DNA from: Prevotella sp.
GTDB lineage: Bacteria > Bacteroidota > Bacteroidia > Bacteroidales > Bacteroidaceae
Assembly: GCA_024684515.1 (NCBI GenBank)
Contig: JAIKWS010000034.1
Location: 1 to 38,721 of the forward strand
Direction of reading: 5' to 3'
DNA: 38,721 bases
The notes beneath the pieces were generated by a model. The model had not been told where the DNA came from, ran no database searches, and saw only the letters and a program-made list of their open reading frames with translations. Numbering within the stretch: the stretch's first letter is position 1; each line of letters opens with the position of its first letter. Made by a program: the position numbers and the translations under genes. Shown one piece after another: positions 1 through 7,592 of this stretch.

Positions 1-519
1 CTCATGTCGGCGGTGCATGGTGAGTATCAGCCGCCCGTCATTGGTGTAGTCGACATGCTCTATCTCTCCGCCCTCGGTGAACGAGTAGTCGCTCTCCATG
101 AGCTGCAGGTGGTTGATGACCAGCTCCATGATGCGCATGAAGCCGCGAACCTCCAGCCCGCCGGTCTGGATGAGCCCCTGCTGGCCGTCGATATACACAC
201 CCTTGCCGTCGGTGAATCCGCTGACAGCATCCTTCGACTGCAGTACCGTGTCGAAGACGATGGACAGCAGCTGTGCCGCACCCGTCTGAGTGAGACCATG
301 GGTGCCGTCGCCCAGGAGCAGGCCTTTGATGAACGTGATGACCCCCTCTGCCGCATCGTCAGCGACCTTCGACAGATATTTGTTGTCAAGGTCGAGCCCG
401 GCTATCAGGTCGAGCAGGGCGAGGAAGGCGTTGCCTATCCTCACCGCAGTGTTCGCAGCCGTTCCGCGTTCGTCGCGGATGGTCTCGAACATCGACCTCA
501 GGGAACTCACGTTTAACAT
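1..519 (-). CDS. Tail-associated structural protein, N-terminal part
   Basis: The frame opens at ATG 519 (MLNVSSLRSMF) and stays open to the left edge, so 173 residues are visible and the C-terminus is missing. The visible part has an amphipathic helical N-terminus and then Gly/Thr-rich stretches (LLLGDGTHGLTQTGAAQ, GLIQTGGLEVRG) ending in a DYTNDGRLILTMH segment. This style is familiar from long baseplate or host-contact proteins of Bacteroidales siphophages, where a short repeated structural domain precedes a fibre-like region. It is the last visible gene of the connector/tail cluster, 48 nt after the HK97 gp10-like gene. Inferred role: tail tip or fibre attachment. The family is not certain; being phage structural is likely from context. 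Confidence 0.6.
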   Translation of the reverse strand, partial: MLNVSSLRSMFETIRDERGTAANTAVRIGNAFLALLDLIAGLDLDNKYLSKVADDAAEGVITFIKGLLLGDGTHGLTQTGAAQLLSIVFDTVLQSKDAVSGFTDGKGVYIDGQQGLIQTGGLEVRGFMRIMELVINHLQLMESDYSFTEGGEIEHVDYTNDGRLILTMHRRHE

Positions 520-567
520 CTAAAACCTTTTTTATGCAAATTTACTAGGTATGCGCGCATGCTAAAA

Positions 568-1197
568 CTACAATATCATGCGTGTCTTGTTGAACACCTC
601 GTCAAGAGCAGTGGTGAAAATACCCTTATAGGAGTCGCCGAAGAACTGCTGCTCCAGCTCGTTGAGCACCATGCGGCTGGCATAGTACTTATTCCAGAAC
701 CACGGCTTCGGCTGTCTGGGATGGCCGCCGGCCACCCTGCCGCCCCATGCCGGACCCACCTTCTTCGGCTTGTCGAGTCCGTGGTCCATCCGGTACTGCT
801 CACCGCCTGGCAGCAGGAACGGCAGCTGACCGTCGGCAAACACGTTCACCCCTCTGCTGGAAGTGTAGTGTCTGCCAAGGGAGTCGGTGTATCCGTCGTT
901 GTTGAACTCACGACCCGTCCCGTCCTCAGCATACTTACCATAGGCAGGGAAGGAGTGGGTGATGGTGGAGGTGGCCCCCTGCAGCAGGAGTGCGCCTTCT
1001 ATGCTGGAGCGCAGGTTGCCCGTGTCGATGACGCGCAGCTTGTCTATGCGCTCCCTCCAGTAGGCAACCATATTGTCCTTCCACTGGCGGAGGTATCTCT
1101 CGCGCTCCTCCTTCGACACGAACGGCTGTCTGCTGTATCCGCTGCGCCTTCTTCCGGCCTCGCGCCTCTTGATGGCCTGGTCCTTCATGTATCCCAT
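568..1197 (-). CDS. HK97 gp10-like tail completion/head-tail joining protein
   Basis: The 209-residue protein has a basic N-terminus (RRREAGRRRSGY style), then the signature YWRERIDKLRVIDTGNLRSSIEG-like segment around residues 45-70. An 'x-DTGxLRxSI' motif before beta-structure is characteristic of HK97 gp10-type proteins, which act in the head-tail interface or tail completion. A Gly-rich middle (TGREFNNDG, GRVAGGHPRQ) and a helical C-terminus follow. It sits 3 nt after the upstream gene and ahead of a tail protein, the normal place for this family after portal and connector genes. It is longer than the usual 110-150 aa because of the N-terminal basic extension and the C-terminal part. Confidence 0.65.
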   Translation of the reverse strand: MGYMKDQAIKRREAGRRRSGYSRQPFVSKEERERYLRQWKDNMVAYWRERIDKLRVIDTGNLRSSIEGALLLQGATSTITHSFPAYGKYAEDGTGREFNNDGYTDSLGRHYTSSRGVNVFADGQLPFLLPGGEQYRMDHGLDKPKKVGPAWGGRVAGGHPRQPKPWFWNKYYASRMVLNELEQQFFGDSYKGIFTTALDEVFNKTRMIL

Positions 1198-1200
1198 CGG

Positions 1201-1710
1201 CTACTCCTCCCATTCGTTAGCGTCATAGACGAGGTTCAGCGGCTCGTTGTTCTGCAGCTGGAAGAACAGGCCGGTGGCACCGTTGAAGGAGTAGCGCCCG
1301 TATTCCTGTGAGAAGATGGTCTCGAGGTTCATGTACATCATCGCCTTGCCGTAGGTCATCTGTGCCTTGTCACGGATGACGCGGGAGAGCATCTGCTTGA
1401 AGATCTGGCGGCAGAGGGCGAGCTTCGCCTTGTAGTCATCCTCGTTGCCGTACTCATAGCCCGCTATGATATACACGGCATACACCTTACGGTCGAACCA
1501 TCCCGGCTTCGCGCCGAAGGTGTTCCCCGAGGTGGTGTCATCCACGAGTATGAAGTTGGCATAGTCGCGGTATTCCGCCATCACCTGGTCCAGTCCGTCG
1601 GGACCGGAGCAGTATCCGCTGAAGAAGCCGTTGGCCTTTGCCAGTAGGTTCTTCTCGCCCAGCTCCTTGAAGTAGGCGAGGTCGTCGAATGTCGTCTTAT
1701 TTATTTCCAT
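1201..1710 (-). CDS. Probable neck/tail-terminator-type phage protein
   Basis: The protein has 169 residues, is rich in aromatic residues (AYFKEL, YCSGPDG, YGRYSFNGATGLFFQLQ) and acidic overall, with no signal peptide or membrane segment. It overlaps the preceding gene by 14 nt and is followed after 3 nt by the gp10-like gene. In siphophage maps the position between head-tail connector and gp10-like or tail genes is often held by a tail terminator or stopper. I therefore propose a neck or tail-terminator role from synteny. I do not recognise a sequence motif that proves it. Confidence 0.45.
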   Translation of the reverse strand: MEINKTTFDDLAYFKELGEKNLLAKANGFFSGYCSGPDGLDQVMAEYRDYANFILVDDTTSGNTFGAKPGWFDRKVYAVYIIAGYEYGNEDDYKAKLALCRQIFKQMLSRVIRDKAQMTYGKAMMYMNLETIFSQEYGRYSFNGATGLFFQLQNNEPLNLVYDANEWEE

Positions 1711-2494
1711 ATTTACGATTGAATTCCTCAGCCTCGCGTGCCCTTGCGTCGAGTTCGGTGAGCGCGCGCCAGCAGTCAGACTGCCTTACCTGCTCCTCCT
1801 TGGTGATGTCGCCGTCGGTGAGCGCTCGCATCTGAGCATTCGCCTGGTCGAGCAGCTTCATGCCGTCGACGGTGCCGTTGCCTCCGACGGGCCGGAAGAA
1901 GTGAGGGAAGTGGCGTGCCATCACCTTCTTCACATGGGCGTACCAGAACAGGACGTTCGTCTGTTCGGCAATATCCAGGTCCATCGTCTCCGGCATGTTG
2001 CCTTCGCTGTCGCGGTAGAGAATGCGGGCCATGGCCGCCACGCGCCCGCTGTCCTTCGTGGACAGATAGCCCTGGTAGCACATCTCGATGTTGAGATAGT
2101 CGATGAATAAAAGACCATGCAGCAGCTTGTCTGCAGCCTTGAATCCCTGGATGCTCTCCAGCCTGACATCCATGTCATCGGGCTTGCTGACAAAGCTGAG
2201 CTGCATGATCATTGACTGAACCTGCCATGAGCGCAGGTCGAAGTATGTGCGACGGCCGTCCTGCATCACCCAGCACGACCATGACCCCCCGGCATGCTGC
2301 TTCACCACATGGATGCCGCATAGCCTGATGAGCAGGAGCGTCCTGACCTCCACGTCCGTGTAGAGGTTCGAGCCTATGAGCGTGAGCGCATAGCGCAGCT
2401 GTTCCTCGGAGAGCTTCGCCCATGATGTGGGACACTTCAGACGGATCACCCTATCCGAGGAAGTGATATGCACCCTCTTCCCGCTTATTCTCAT
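1697..2494 (-). CDS. Phage protein of the connector cluster, function unknown
   Basis: I chose ATG 2494 (MRISGKRVHITSS, 265 aa). The frame is open up to 2560, but an earlier start would sit deep inside the upstream gene; the chosen start overlaps it by 44 nt. The N-terminal third carries a PTSWAKLSEEQLRYALTLIG segment, a 'P-x-x-W-x-x-L-(S/T)-x-x-Q-L' pattern I associate with Bacteroidales phage proteins coded near tail genes. The C-terminal end is a charged helix (ALTELDARAREAEEFNRKY). A tail-assembly chaperone or adaptor role is possible but unproven. Confidence 0.5.
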   Translation of the reverse strand: MRISGKRVHITSSDRVIRLKCPTSWAKLSEEQLRYALTLIGSNLYTDVEVRTLLLIRLCGIHVVKQHAGGSWSCWVMQDGRRTYFDLRSWQVQSMIMQLSFVSKPDDMDVRLESIQGFKAADKLLHGLLFIDYLNIEMCYQGYLSTKDSGRVAAMARILYRDSEGNMPETMDLDIAEQTNVLFWYAHVKKVMARHFPHFFRPVGGNGTVDGMKLLDQANAQMRALTDGDITKEEQVRQSDCWRALTELDARAREAEEFNRKYGNK

Positions 2495-3290
2495 ATCCTT
2501 CGAAGTGGTTAGTCTCGTATGCCTCGCTGTCGCGGTAGGTCGGATAGTCGTCGAGGTCATCCTCGATGATGTTCATCATCCGCTTGTAGATCTCCTCAGC
2601 CGTGTCGGCGCGTCCCTGGATGCACGCACCGATGTACGAGCGGATATAGTAGATGATGACACCGTTGTGCGTAGATACGCTGTTGGAGCGCATCTCATCC
2701 AGCAGCTCCTCGTGGTAGGCATAGCTGATATGCTTGATGATGAACTCATCAGCCGCCCCTATCACCGGGATGGCCAGATCCCAGTCCTTAGCCTTGGGAT
2801 GTGTAAATCCGGCAAACTTGCTAAGGAAGGAGAAGTGATAGAACAGCGAGCAAGGGTACTGCTTCTGCTCTATCTGGTCGGCCCATCCCACCACACTGAA
2901 CAACAGCGTGTGGAGGTCGTGGTACTTGATGTAGAAGTGCCTTGCCAGCTCCTCCTCCAGGGCGTCGACGCGCATCTTGCTTGCCGGTGCGGTGTCGTTG
3001 GTGCTCACCACCCCGAAGCCTGTGGCCGTCAGCACGAGGTCCATGCTGCGCAGGTTCGCCAGCACAGCCCCGATGCACGCAGCGTGCATCAGCGTCACTG
3101 CCAGCTTCTCCGTCGGAGCGGCATTGGCGGCATTGATGCCCACGTCGCCGAGCAGCTCGCTGGCGATAGACTCCATGTTATCACTGATGCACTCCTGCAT
3201 CTTGGCGAACACTGTGCCCTTGGGCTCCTTCGCTGCCGGTACGGCATGGTCGAAGATCTGCTTATTAACTGTTAGATTGATTGTTGCCAT
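2451..3290 (-). CDS. Head-tail connector-like protein
   Basis: The 279-residue soluble protein lies directly downstream of the portal gene and overlaps it by 26 nt. The first half is largely helical (TVFAKMQECISDNMESIASEL, LAVTLMHAACIGAVLANL). The second half is acidic (EEIYKRMMNIIEDDLDDYP) with a sharply truncated aromatic C-terminus (GAYHFLG). Helical proteins immediately after the portal are usually head completion or adaptor proteins. The layout resembles the DUF6712-type connector found in Bacteroidales prophages, but that family assignment is from memory. The next gene overlaps by 44 nt, so translation is probably coupled. Confidence 0.5.
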   Translation of the reverse strand: MATINLTVNKQIFDHAVPAAKEPKGTVFAKMQECISDNMESIASELLGDVGINAANAAPTEKLAVTLMHAACIGAVLANLRSMDLVLTATGFGVVSTNDTAPASKMRVDALEEELARHFYIKYHDLHTLLFSVVGWADQIEQKQYPCSLFYHFSFLSKFAGFTHPKAKDWDLAIPVIGAADEFIIKHISYAYHEELLDEMRSNSVSTHNGVIIYYIRSYIGACIQGRADTAEEIYKRMMNIIEDDLDDYPTYRDSEAYETNHFEGYENKREEGAYHFLG

Positions 3291-4731
3291 TATCGTCAGA
3301 TTTATTGTCGTCTACCTTCACTTCCTTAGCATCCTTGTTCTCGTCGAGTGTCGTGAGCTGTATCATCGGCACGTCGATGGCGAACTTATCGGACCAGCGG
3401 TTGAAGTGCATCACCACATGGAACGGCACCTCCATGATGTCGTGGAAGGCCTTCTCCAGCGCCTGCTTCAGGGTGAAGAGCTCACGCTTGTCAGATCCCG
3501 AGTTGTTCATCTGGCTCTTTCCCGGCACAGCCCCCACCATGTTCGGGTGTACGCCCATGGCGAAGCACAGCGAGTTGGAAGCCTCCTGCATGTCGTCGCT
3601 CCAGTCGCCGCCCTCCTTCTTCTGGCCCTCATTGAGGTTGTTGATGCGCACCATGCGCTTCTCCTTGCCGTCGGGCGTCATGTCGTACGACGTGATCCAC
3701 GCCTTGCCGGCATTCTCCGGCTTCGTGCAGAAGTCGGTTATCTCCTGGCGCACGCGCTTGATCTCCTTCAGCCGATCCTTCTGGTTGGTGATGCCCTTCT
3801 CACGGCACACGTTGTCCCAGAACTGGCGGTGAATCTCCACCTGTATGCGCGGTGCCGACGTGTTCTTGATCATGTGGCGCTTGCCGATGCCTATGAGGCG
3901 GTAGATGTCGTACCAGTAGTCGCGGTAGATACTGTAATGATAAGGAATCGGATAGGTGCGGTATCCCGGTGTCGGCATCAGGCACAGGATGGCGAACTTG
4001 CAGTCCTTGCCATCCGGCGGAGGGGGGAGCGTCTCCGACGTATAGGGATGCGGAGCCAAGCCCACGCGATACTCCAGGTCGCCAAGGGGGTTGAACTCGT
4101 CGAGCAGCGGGATGGGCTCTACGTTGCCTGGCTCTCCTTTCAGCCAGTCGCCTACCAGGACATACTCAGACACCCCGTATTGATTCTTCGGTGAGAACCG
4201 GCAGTCGCATGCCTGACGTGTGCGCATCATCACGACATGCTTGTGGTCACGGCTCAGGTTGATGACCACCACGGAGAAGAAGTTGTACTTCATGTCGGCT
4301 GACATGTTGAGCCACTGACGGTGGATGGCGTTCATGAGGCAGAACCGCCGTATCTCGGGATCCTCCGTCTTCTCCTTCGTCTGCCGGTCGAGGAACCGCA
4401 CGCCCTGCCCGTAGCAGGTGAGGATGTTGAACTGCTGGCACTGCGACATGATCATGTTGTCCTCGATGAGCGACATGTTATGGTAGGGTGTCAGGTTATC
4501 CTCTCCCCATGACACATAGCTGTATTCGCGCTTTGCGATGGTGACGCTCGCTATCATGTCGTCATCATCCTGCCGGAAGATCCCCGCTGTGTCGTGCTTG
4601 TAGTGTATCGACACCTCGGCCTCGCCTGCTGAGTCGAACACTTCGCCCGGCAGCAGCGCATACTGCTCATAGTCGCCGCTGACGCCCGTCTGTACGAGCC
4701 GCGACTGGTTGGAATTATTTTTCTTCTTCAT
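3265..4731 (-). CDS. Phage portal protein
   Basis: The 488-aa protein would form the dodecameric portal at the capsid vertex through which DNA is packaged. Recognisable segments are an N-terminal YVSWGEDNLTPYHNMSLIED region (about 70-90), a NILTCYGQGVRF segment typical of portal clip/wing regions, and a C-terminal block ASNSLCFAMGVHPNMVGAVP followed by NNSGSDKRELFTLKQAL (about 385-425). That block matches the conserved 'iaxafGvpp.llG' and 'sg..kre' pattern of many portals. The C-terminus is a low-complexity Asn/Asp/Lys/Ser tail. The start overlaps the preceding 81-aa gene by 4 nt (ATGA type). It lies unusually far downstream of the terminase gene, separated by about 7 kb of accessory genes. 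Confidence 0.8.
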   Translation of the reverse strand: MKKKNNSNQSRLVQTGVSGDYEQYALLPGEVFDSAGEAEVSIHYKHDTAGIFRQDDDDMIASVTIAKREYSYVSWGEDNLTPYHNMSLIEDNMIMSQCQQFNILTCYGQGVRFLDRQTKEKTEDPEIRRFCLMNAIHRQWLNMSADMKYNFFSVVVINLSRDHKHVVMMRTRQACDCRFSPKNQYGVSEYVLVGDWLKGEPGNVEPIPLLDEFNPLGDLEYRVGLAPHPYTSETLPPPPDGKDCKFAILCLMPTPGYRTYPIPYHYSIYRDYWYDIYRLIGIGKRHMIKNTSAPRIQVEIHRQFWDNVCREKGITNQKDRLKEIKRVRQEITDFCTKPENAGKAWITSYDMTPDGKEKRMVRINNLNEGQKKEGGDWSDDMQEASNSLCFAMGVHPNMVGAVPGKSQMNNSGSDKRELFTLKQALEKAFHDIMEVPFHVVMHFNRWSDKFAIDVPMIQLTTLDENKDAKEVKVDDNKSDDNGNNQSNS

Positions 4732-4973
4732 AGATATATCGGATGACCGTTAATTTCGAAAATGTAGATGTCGGGCAAGGTACGTATCTCGTGGTTCACG
4801 GGGTTGATGATGCGGTGCCACCCTCCCTTCCAGCTGGAGCTGCTCACGCGCCATCCCTTGTAGAGGATGACGTTACCACGGGAGTCCCATGCCCTGATGT
4901 CAACCGGCTGTCCCGACTCACGGGCGATGTCCAGCATCTGCTGGGACTGCTTCATGTGTATCGGCTTTTTCAT
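4728..4973 (-). CDS. Small protein before portal gene, unknown
   Basis: The 81-residue basic protein has the N-terminal helix MKKPIHMKQSQQMLDIARES followed by a predicted beta-rich part (GQPVDIRAWDSRGNVILYKG, IYIFEINGHPIYL). It has no membrane segment or Cys motif. It starts 1 nt after the stop of the upstream tail-type gene and its stop overlaps the portal start, so it belongs to the same operon and is probably translationally coupled. I do not recognise the family. Short beta-rich proteins here could be head or tail accessory factors, but nothing in the sequence shows this. Confidence 0.6.
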   Translation of the reverse strand: MKKPIHMKQSQQMLDIARESGQPVDIRAWDSRGNVILYKGWRVSSSSWKGGWHRIINPVNHEIRTLPDIYIFEINGHPIYL

Positions 4974-4974
4974 C

Positions 4975-6069
4975 CTAGTTGAATGTGTTGTCGAACGTGT
5001 TGTCGAAGATACGGCCCTCGACCCTGCTCTCGTAGTAGGAGTGGTTACGGTCGGAGTACTCGTAGTCGAAGGTGTAGCGAGGGATGAAGTCAGCCTCGTT
5101 AGACACCTCAGCCTTCTCCGAGGTGATGATGACGGGCACGCCCGACAGCGGCGACACCTCGCCCTGGTAGACCTGCAGCACCTTGATGTCCTTGGAGCGC
5201 AGCACCTCCCGCCACCAGTTGGCCATGGGATAGGTCAGCGGTCCCGTGTCAGCCTTGAACGACTCCTTCTCCTGAATCTCGTACGACGTCTTCAGCCGTC
5301 CTATGCGTGTCTGCTTGCGGTCGAAGGAGGCCACCCTGCGGTGCTCGCCCGTGCAGTAGGCCAGCTCCTCCACCCCGAAGGAGTTCATGAACAGCAAGAC
5401 GGGCGACACGTCACGGTCAGCGTCGATCATCACCTGATAATCCTGGTACCGGAGTCCCGCCGACACACGGTAGCTCACCAGCGTCTTACCCGTGACGTCG
5501 AACTCAGAGGGCGACACGTCGATGACCGAGTACTCGTCAGATCCGCCGATGCGTGTCAGCTGGAACGTCTGCGTCGAGCCGTCGCCATAGGTGGCCGCAC
5601 ACGACGCAGTGTCGGTGCCGGTGTAGGTGAGATACTCCAGATAGCCATGTGCCGTCTGCCGTATGCCGTCAAAAAGGGTGAGGAAGTGGTTGTTGCAGAA
5701 GTGCGTGGCCGTCTCGTTGACGATATTGGCCTTGCACGACACGATCTGCAGCGAGAACCCGTCGGAGTCGGTGGGTGTCACCTGCTCGTTGCCGTCGGCA
5801 TCCACCGTCACCTGCTGCTCCGTGACAGAGAAGGCGGCTGTGAACACCAGCCACTTCTCAGCATAAGGCTCCAGGAGGCAGTCGATATCGCTCAGCGTGA
5901 TGTTGCCTGAGGAGTCGGGATAGAGCGTCTCGCTATAGACCACCTTCGAGGTACCGCTCTTGGTGACCGTGAGCGTGATGACGGCACGGGTATAGGTGAT
6001 GGAGACTGCGAGGTCTCTCATGGCGCTGGAGAACTCCATGGCACCGTATGTGTTTGCGATTGTAATCAT
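4975..6069 (-). CDS. Tail/baseplate-type structural protein
   Basis: ATG 6069 (MITIANTYGAMEFSS) is chosen because a -7 box ends 5 nt upstream; an upstream extension to 6132 would run through promoter and terminator. The 364-aa protein is beta-rich and acidic, with Ser/Thr/Val-rich repeats (AVITLTVTKSGTSKVVYSE, SVTEQQVTVDADGNEQVTP) and a C-terminal part with KQTRIGRLKTSYEIQEKESF and a terminal FDNTFDNTFN duplication. The composition fits a baseplate or distal tail subunit of a Bacteroidales siphophage. It is the first gene of the transcription unit that continues through portal and connector genes. The exact role is inferred. Confidence 0.55.
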   Translation of the reverse strand: MITIANTYGAMEFSSAMRDLAVSITYTRAVITLTVTKSGTSKVVYSETLYPDSSGNITLSDIDCLLEPYAEKWLVFTAAFSVTEQQVTVDADGNEQVTPTDSDGFSLQIVSCKANIVNETATHFCNNHFLTLFDGIRQTAHGYLEYLTYTGTDTASCAATYGDGSTQTFQLTRIGGSDEYSVIDVSPSEFDVTGKTLVSYRVSAGLRYQDYQVMIDADRDVSPVLLFMNSFGVEELAYCTGEHRRVASFDRKQTRIGRLKTSYEIQEKESFKADTGPLTYPMANWWREVLRSKDIKVLQVYQGEVSPLSGVPVIITSEKAEVSNEADFIPRYTFDYEYSDRNHSYYESRVEGRIFDNTFDNTFN

Positions 6070-6073
6070 GCTG

Positions 6074-6107
6074 CAAAGATAGGAGCATGCGCGTGTAAAT
6101 AAAACAA
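6074..6107 (-). promoter_or_regulatory. Late-type promoter, near-leaderless
   Basis: On the minus strand TTGTTTTA (6107-6100), an 18-nt spacer and TATCTTTG (6081-6074) match the Bacteroidetes -33 and TAnnTTTG -7 elements. The -7 box ends only 4 nt before the ATG at 6069, so the transcript would begin at or next to the start codon. The identical TTGTTTTA-N18-TAnCTTTG arrangement stands before the capsid-protease gene. Confidence 0.75.
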
Positions 6108-6113
6108 CACACG

Positions 6114-6148
6114 AAAAAGGGGCTGCGTGCATCTCTGCAGGCAGCCCC
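6114..6148 (-). terminator. Rho-independent terminator
   Basis: On the minus strand GGGGCTGC (6148-6141) and GCAGCCCC (6126-6119) form a perfect 8-bp stem, with TTTTT from 6118 to 6114 directly after. It closes the transcript of the small-gene group 7246-6178 before the promoter of the next unit. Confidence 0.85.
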
Positions 6149-6177
6149 CCATCATTGATATAAGTAAAAAAATCAGT

Positions 6178-6426
6178 TCATCTTATCCTCCACACAGCCC
6201 ATGCCACTGAGCCGTCGGCCTCGGTGGTCATGCTGAACTCATGGTCAGACATATACTGTATGATGTCATTCAGGGAGATGAGCATCATAGGCTCAAGCTC
6301 GTCCTGGATCTGCTGTGTGGTGAGGTTCTGCTGGATGGCACCATTCTCCGGCAGCGGTCTGCGGAAGAGGAAGTAGGCATCCAGAACCTCTTTAGCAATT
6401 CTATTTTCTTTATTCTCTTGTTCCAT
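6178..6426 (-). CDS. Small acidic protein, unknown
   Basis: The 82-aa protein starts with a charged helix (MEQENKENRIAKEVLDAYF) and is acidic in the middle (QIQDELEPMMLISLNDIIQ). It has no signal, membrane or metal-binding motif. It overlaps the upstream 79-aa gene by 17 nt and is the last gene of a four-gene group ending at the 6.1-kb terminator. I do not recognise the family. The group lies between two phage modules and may be accessory. Confidence 0.6.
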   Translation of the reverse strand: MEQENKENRIAKEVLDAYFLFRRPLPENGAIQQNLTTQQIQDELEPMMLISLNDIIQYMSDHEFSMTTEADGSVAWAVWRIR

Positions 6427-6649
6427 ACTGTTCCTTTCTAATCTTTAATAGTTTCGACAAAAGCATCTGCAGCTCGTAGGCTGTCTGAAACAGGGCGTGC
6501 GATGTGCTGATATCCAGCTCATCATATGCGCGCTTCTGCAGCATGTTGATGGTATCAGTCAGCATGTTGGTGGTACATTCGAGATTATCCTCCTCGAGGA
6601 TGTCGCTGAGTATAATACGCGACTTTTCAGTCAAATCAAGTTCTTTCAT
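6410..6649 (-). CDS. Small helical protein, unknown
   Basis: The 79-residue protein is almost wholly helix-forming with regular Leu/Ile spacing (SRIILSDILEEDNLECT, LLSKLLKIRKEQY), suggesting a helical bundle or coiled-coil dimer. The start is ATG 6649, and an A/T-rich spacer of about 55 nt separates it from the next gene upstream. It overlaps the following gene by 17 nt. No family recognised. Confidence 0.6.
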   Translation of the reverse strand: MKELDLTEKSRIILSDILEEDNLECTTNMLTDTINMLQKRAYDELDISTSHALFQTAYELQMLLSKLLKIRKEQYGTRE

Positions 6650-6704
6650 ATCAATTCCGTTTAATGTGATTCTAATTAAATTATCCTATCTCTGCACGAA
6701 TCAA

Positions 6705-6923
6705 CTATAGGGAACCTGCCACACCAACTATGATGAGCACGATCAGGAGTGCCGCGTTAGCCTTGAGCACATCCATGTGTGTGTAGACCTCCTTGTCCTC
6801 GCCACAGATGGCGGTGAAGGTTTGAGACTCGGCATTGAGCCATGCCTTACAATCCTTTACAATACTCTCCAGACTGGAAAGCAGCGACGGCCGTGTCCGT
6901 CTGACGGTCATAGAGGCGTTCAT
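6705..6923 (-). CDS. Small protein with C-terminal membrane helix
   Basis: The 72-aa protein has a basic N-terminus (MNASMTVRRTRPSLL), a polar middle with one Cys, and a strongly hydrophobic C-terminal 20-residue stretch (AALLIVLIIVGVAGSL) ending at the stop. That is a tail-anchored topology with the N-terminus in the cytoplasm. The start overlaps the stop of the preceding coiled-coil gene by 4 nt, so the two are probably coupled and may work together. Small tail-anchored phage proteins are often superinfection exclusion factors or lysis modulators; neither is shown here. Confidence 0.6.
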   Translation of the reverse strand: MNASMTVRRTRPSLLSSLESIVKDCKAWLNAESQTFTAICGEDKEVYTHMDVLKANAALLIVLIIVGVAGSL

Positions 6924-7246
6924 AACTCACCTCCTTTCTGCTGGAACTCATCCTTGAGCGCCTGAATCCTGTCGTGCAGGAGCGTGCGCTTCGCCTTGCA
7001 CTCAGCTTCAATCTTGAACTGCGCCTCACTCTTCTTCCTCCTCAGATTCCTCATGGCCATGTGGAACTCATGCTCCACATGTTCGGTGCGCTCACGATAG
7101 ATACGCCTGAGCTCAGCAGACTGCTCTCCGTACTGATCCAATAGTAACTCAACCTGGCTGTTCTGTTCAGCCTTACTTCTCGCAATTTCATCATACAGAG
7201 GTTGCAGCTCCGTACGGTGAAACTCTTCAAATGACAATTTTTCCAT
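6920..7246 (-). CDS. Charged coiled-coil protein
   Basis: ATG 7246 (MEKLSFEEFHRTELQ, 108 aa) is used; the frame extends upstream to 7339 but only through the structured leader. Nearly the whole protein is a Glu/Arg/Lys-rich helix with heptad spacing (RIYRERTEHVEHEFHMAMR, RTLLHDRIQALKDEF), ending in QQKGGEL. It is the first gene after the promoter at 7.48 kb, with a leader of about 230 nt that can fold in two alternative ways. It overlaps the tail-anchored gene by 4 nt. Function unknown. Confidence 0.6.
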   Translation of the reverse strand: MEKLSFEEFHRTELQPLYDEIARSKAEQNSQVELLLDQYGEQSAELRRIYRERTEHVEHEFHMAMRNLRRKKSEAQFKIEAECKAKRTLLHDRIQALKDEFQQKGGEL

Positions 7247-7480
7247 AATTGCACTGTTTTGTAACCTACCAGCGAACCGCACTGGCGCAGGGACAGAAAA
7301 GCGGCTGCACCTCCCGTTGGTTACAAAACAGTGACTCACCCGAGGGCAATTCAGTTTTACGAGAAGGCAGCCGCGAGGTTATGTTGGTAACCGATTTGGC
7401 TATAAAAAAAGCCCGGCTGTAATAAGCTGAGCGTCTGACGTGCGCCCTGACGAGTGGCATACCACCGTTTTGTAACCGAG
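7247..7480 (-). ncRNA. Structured leader with two mutually exclusive stems
   Basis: No convincing gene lies between the promoter at 7483-7516 and the ATG at 7246. One 15-nt element occurs three times. On the plus strand CACCGTTTTGTAACC is at 7463-7477 and CACTGTTTTGTAACC at 7252-7266, and the exact reverse complement GGTTACAAAACAGTG is at 7319-7333. In the minus-strand RNA the middle copy can pair with either outer copy but not both (15 bp; one G-U with the upstream copy). A second stem, GCGGCTGC (7374-7367) with GCAGCCGC (7310-7303), and a U7 run at 7411-7405 add structure. The architecture resembles an attenuator or regulatory leader. A 64-aa reading frame crosses it (7460-7266), but it is more likely incidental. 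Confidence 0.5.
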
Positions 7481-7482
7481 GG

Positions 7483-7516
7483 CAAAGGTACGAATAAATC
7501 CCGAACCTCCAAAGAA
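7483..7516 (-). promoter_or_regulatory. Promoter before structured leader
   Basis: On the minus strand TTCTTTGG (7516-7509), 18 nt and TACCTTTG (7490-7483) match the -33 and TAnnTTTG -7 elements with the same spacing as the other promoters in the window. Transcription would start near 7477, exactly at the first copy of the 15-nt repeat. The spacer and -33 box overlap a CCCGAA/TTCGGG inverted repeat (7501-7524), a possible operator. Confidence 0.65.
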
Positions 7517-7592
7517 ATTCGGGAAAAAGTAACGTAAAATTTACGTAAATAGCACCTGAGTGGTATTTACCGAGGGAATTACTATGCTAAAA

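Noticed and set aside
4..516. Plus-strand frame of 170 codons at the left edge
   Set aside because: It is antisense to a minus-strand frame in line with the operon, whose translation looks structural; the plus-strand translation is low-quality and lies opposite the cluster direction.
2977..4194. 405-codon plus-strand frame opposite portal and connector
   Set aside because: It spans two real minus-strand genes and their boundary, with repeated Leu/Val/His composition typical of antisense frames.
7266..7460. 64-codon minus-strand frame inside the 7.3-kb leader
   Set aside because: It coincides with repeated stem-forming elements, which better explain the sequence; not called as a gene, although translation of a leader peptide cannot be excluded.
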